From: CAYRUP01 sp964578975
GTDB taxonomy: Bacteria; Pseudomonadota; Gammaproteobacteria; DSM-16500
Reading direction: 5' to 3'
Assembly (NCBI GenBank): GCA_964578975.1
Contig: CAZOFA010000068.1
Location: forward strand, 1 to 13,489
Length of the DNA stretch: 13,489 nucleotides
Shown here piece after piece: positions 13,432-13,489 of the stretch (the first letter of the stretch is position 1; every line of letters starts with the position of its first letter). The notes under the pieces are model-generated. The model had not been told where the DNA came from. It searched no databases and saw only the letters and a list, made by a program, of their open reading frames with translations. The position numbers and the translations under genes were made by a program.

Positions 13432-13489
13432 GCTGCGAAGCAATCCAGAAAAGCGCTAATTATCAAAGCATTCTGGATTGCTTCGCTGC
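13432..13489. repeat. Inverted-repeat element ('cgtcattgcgagcg' type), cut by window end
   Basis: Arms 13432-13450 (gctgcgaagcaatccagaa) and 13471-13489 (ttctggattgcttcgctgc) pair at 18 of 19 positions around a 20-nt loop. The sequence just left of the arm, cgtcattgcgag (13419-13430), would be expected to recur inverted beyond the window end. It is a different family from the repeats at 4348 and 8016. It lies 38 nt after the DUF1304 gene. Confidence 0.8.

Overview
The window looks like part of an AT-rich gammaproteobacterial chromosome, probably from the Legionellales/Coxiella-like side of the class. The reasons are the order letA(uvrY/gacA)-uvrC-pgsA-tRNA-Gly, the order mltD-yafS-rnhA-dnaQ, a YccA-type Bax-inhibitor protein, and several small orphan proteins with no recognisable relatives. 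The lineage is an inference from gene order and protein character; no database was searched.

Left part (1-3511), all on the minus strand: tRNA-Ser(TGA), then a GacA/UvrY/LetA response regulator, uvrC and pgsA in a tightly packed operon, then a partial tRNA-Gly(GCC) that has its own clear sigma70-type promoter. Both letA and uvrC start with TTG. tRNA-Ser lies only 38 nt upstream of letA, so the operon may be read through from the tRNA promoter.

Middle part (3512-8129): yccA on the plus strand is followed by a 10-N gap flanked by unnatural G/C/T homopolymer runs, then a 44-bp tandem repeat. The repeat runs into the 3' end of dnaQ and supplies its last ~15 codons and stop. On the minus strand yafS-rnhA-dnaQ form an operon (yafS/rnhA share TAATG). 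Divergent from it is mltD, a lytic transglycosylase with two LysM repeats that arose by a 183-bp tandem duplication. gloB, which sits between mltD and yafS in E. coli and Pseudomonas, is missing. A perfect 24-bp inverted repeat of the 'gtcattcccgcgcaggcggg' kind follows mltD.

Right part (8130-13489): an EamA-type exporter overlaps argE tail-to-tail by 32 nt. A TonB-C-terminal-domain protein is divergent from argE. Then come less familiar genes: a secreted protein with signal peptide, an unknown protein with an apparent internal duplication, a convergent unknown protein with a globular N-terminus and a proline-rich, disordered C-terminus, and a DUF1304 membrane protein. The window ends inside another inverted-repeat element of the 'cgtcattgcgagcg' type.

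No new multi-gene system is proven here. The most unusual points are the repeat-derived tail on DnaQ, the likely scaffold join next to it, and the pair of convergent unknown genes at 11.6-12.9 kb, which could be host-interaction (effector-like) proteins.
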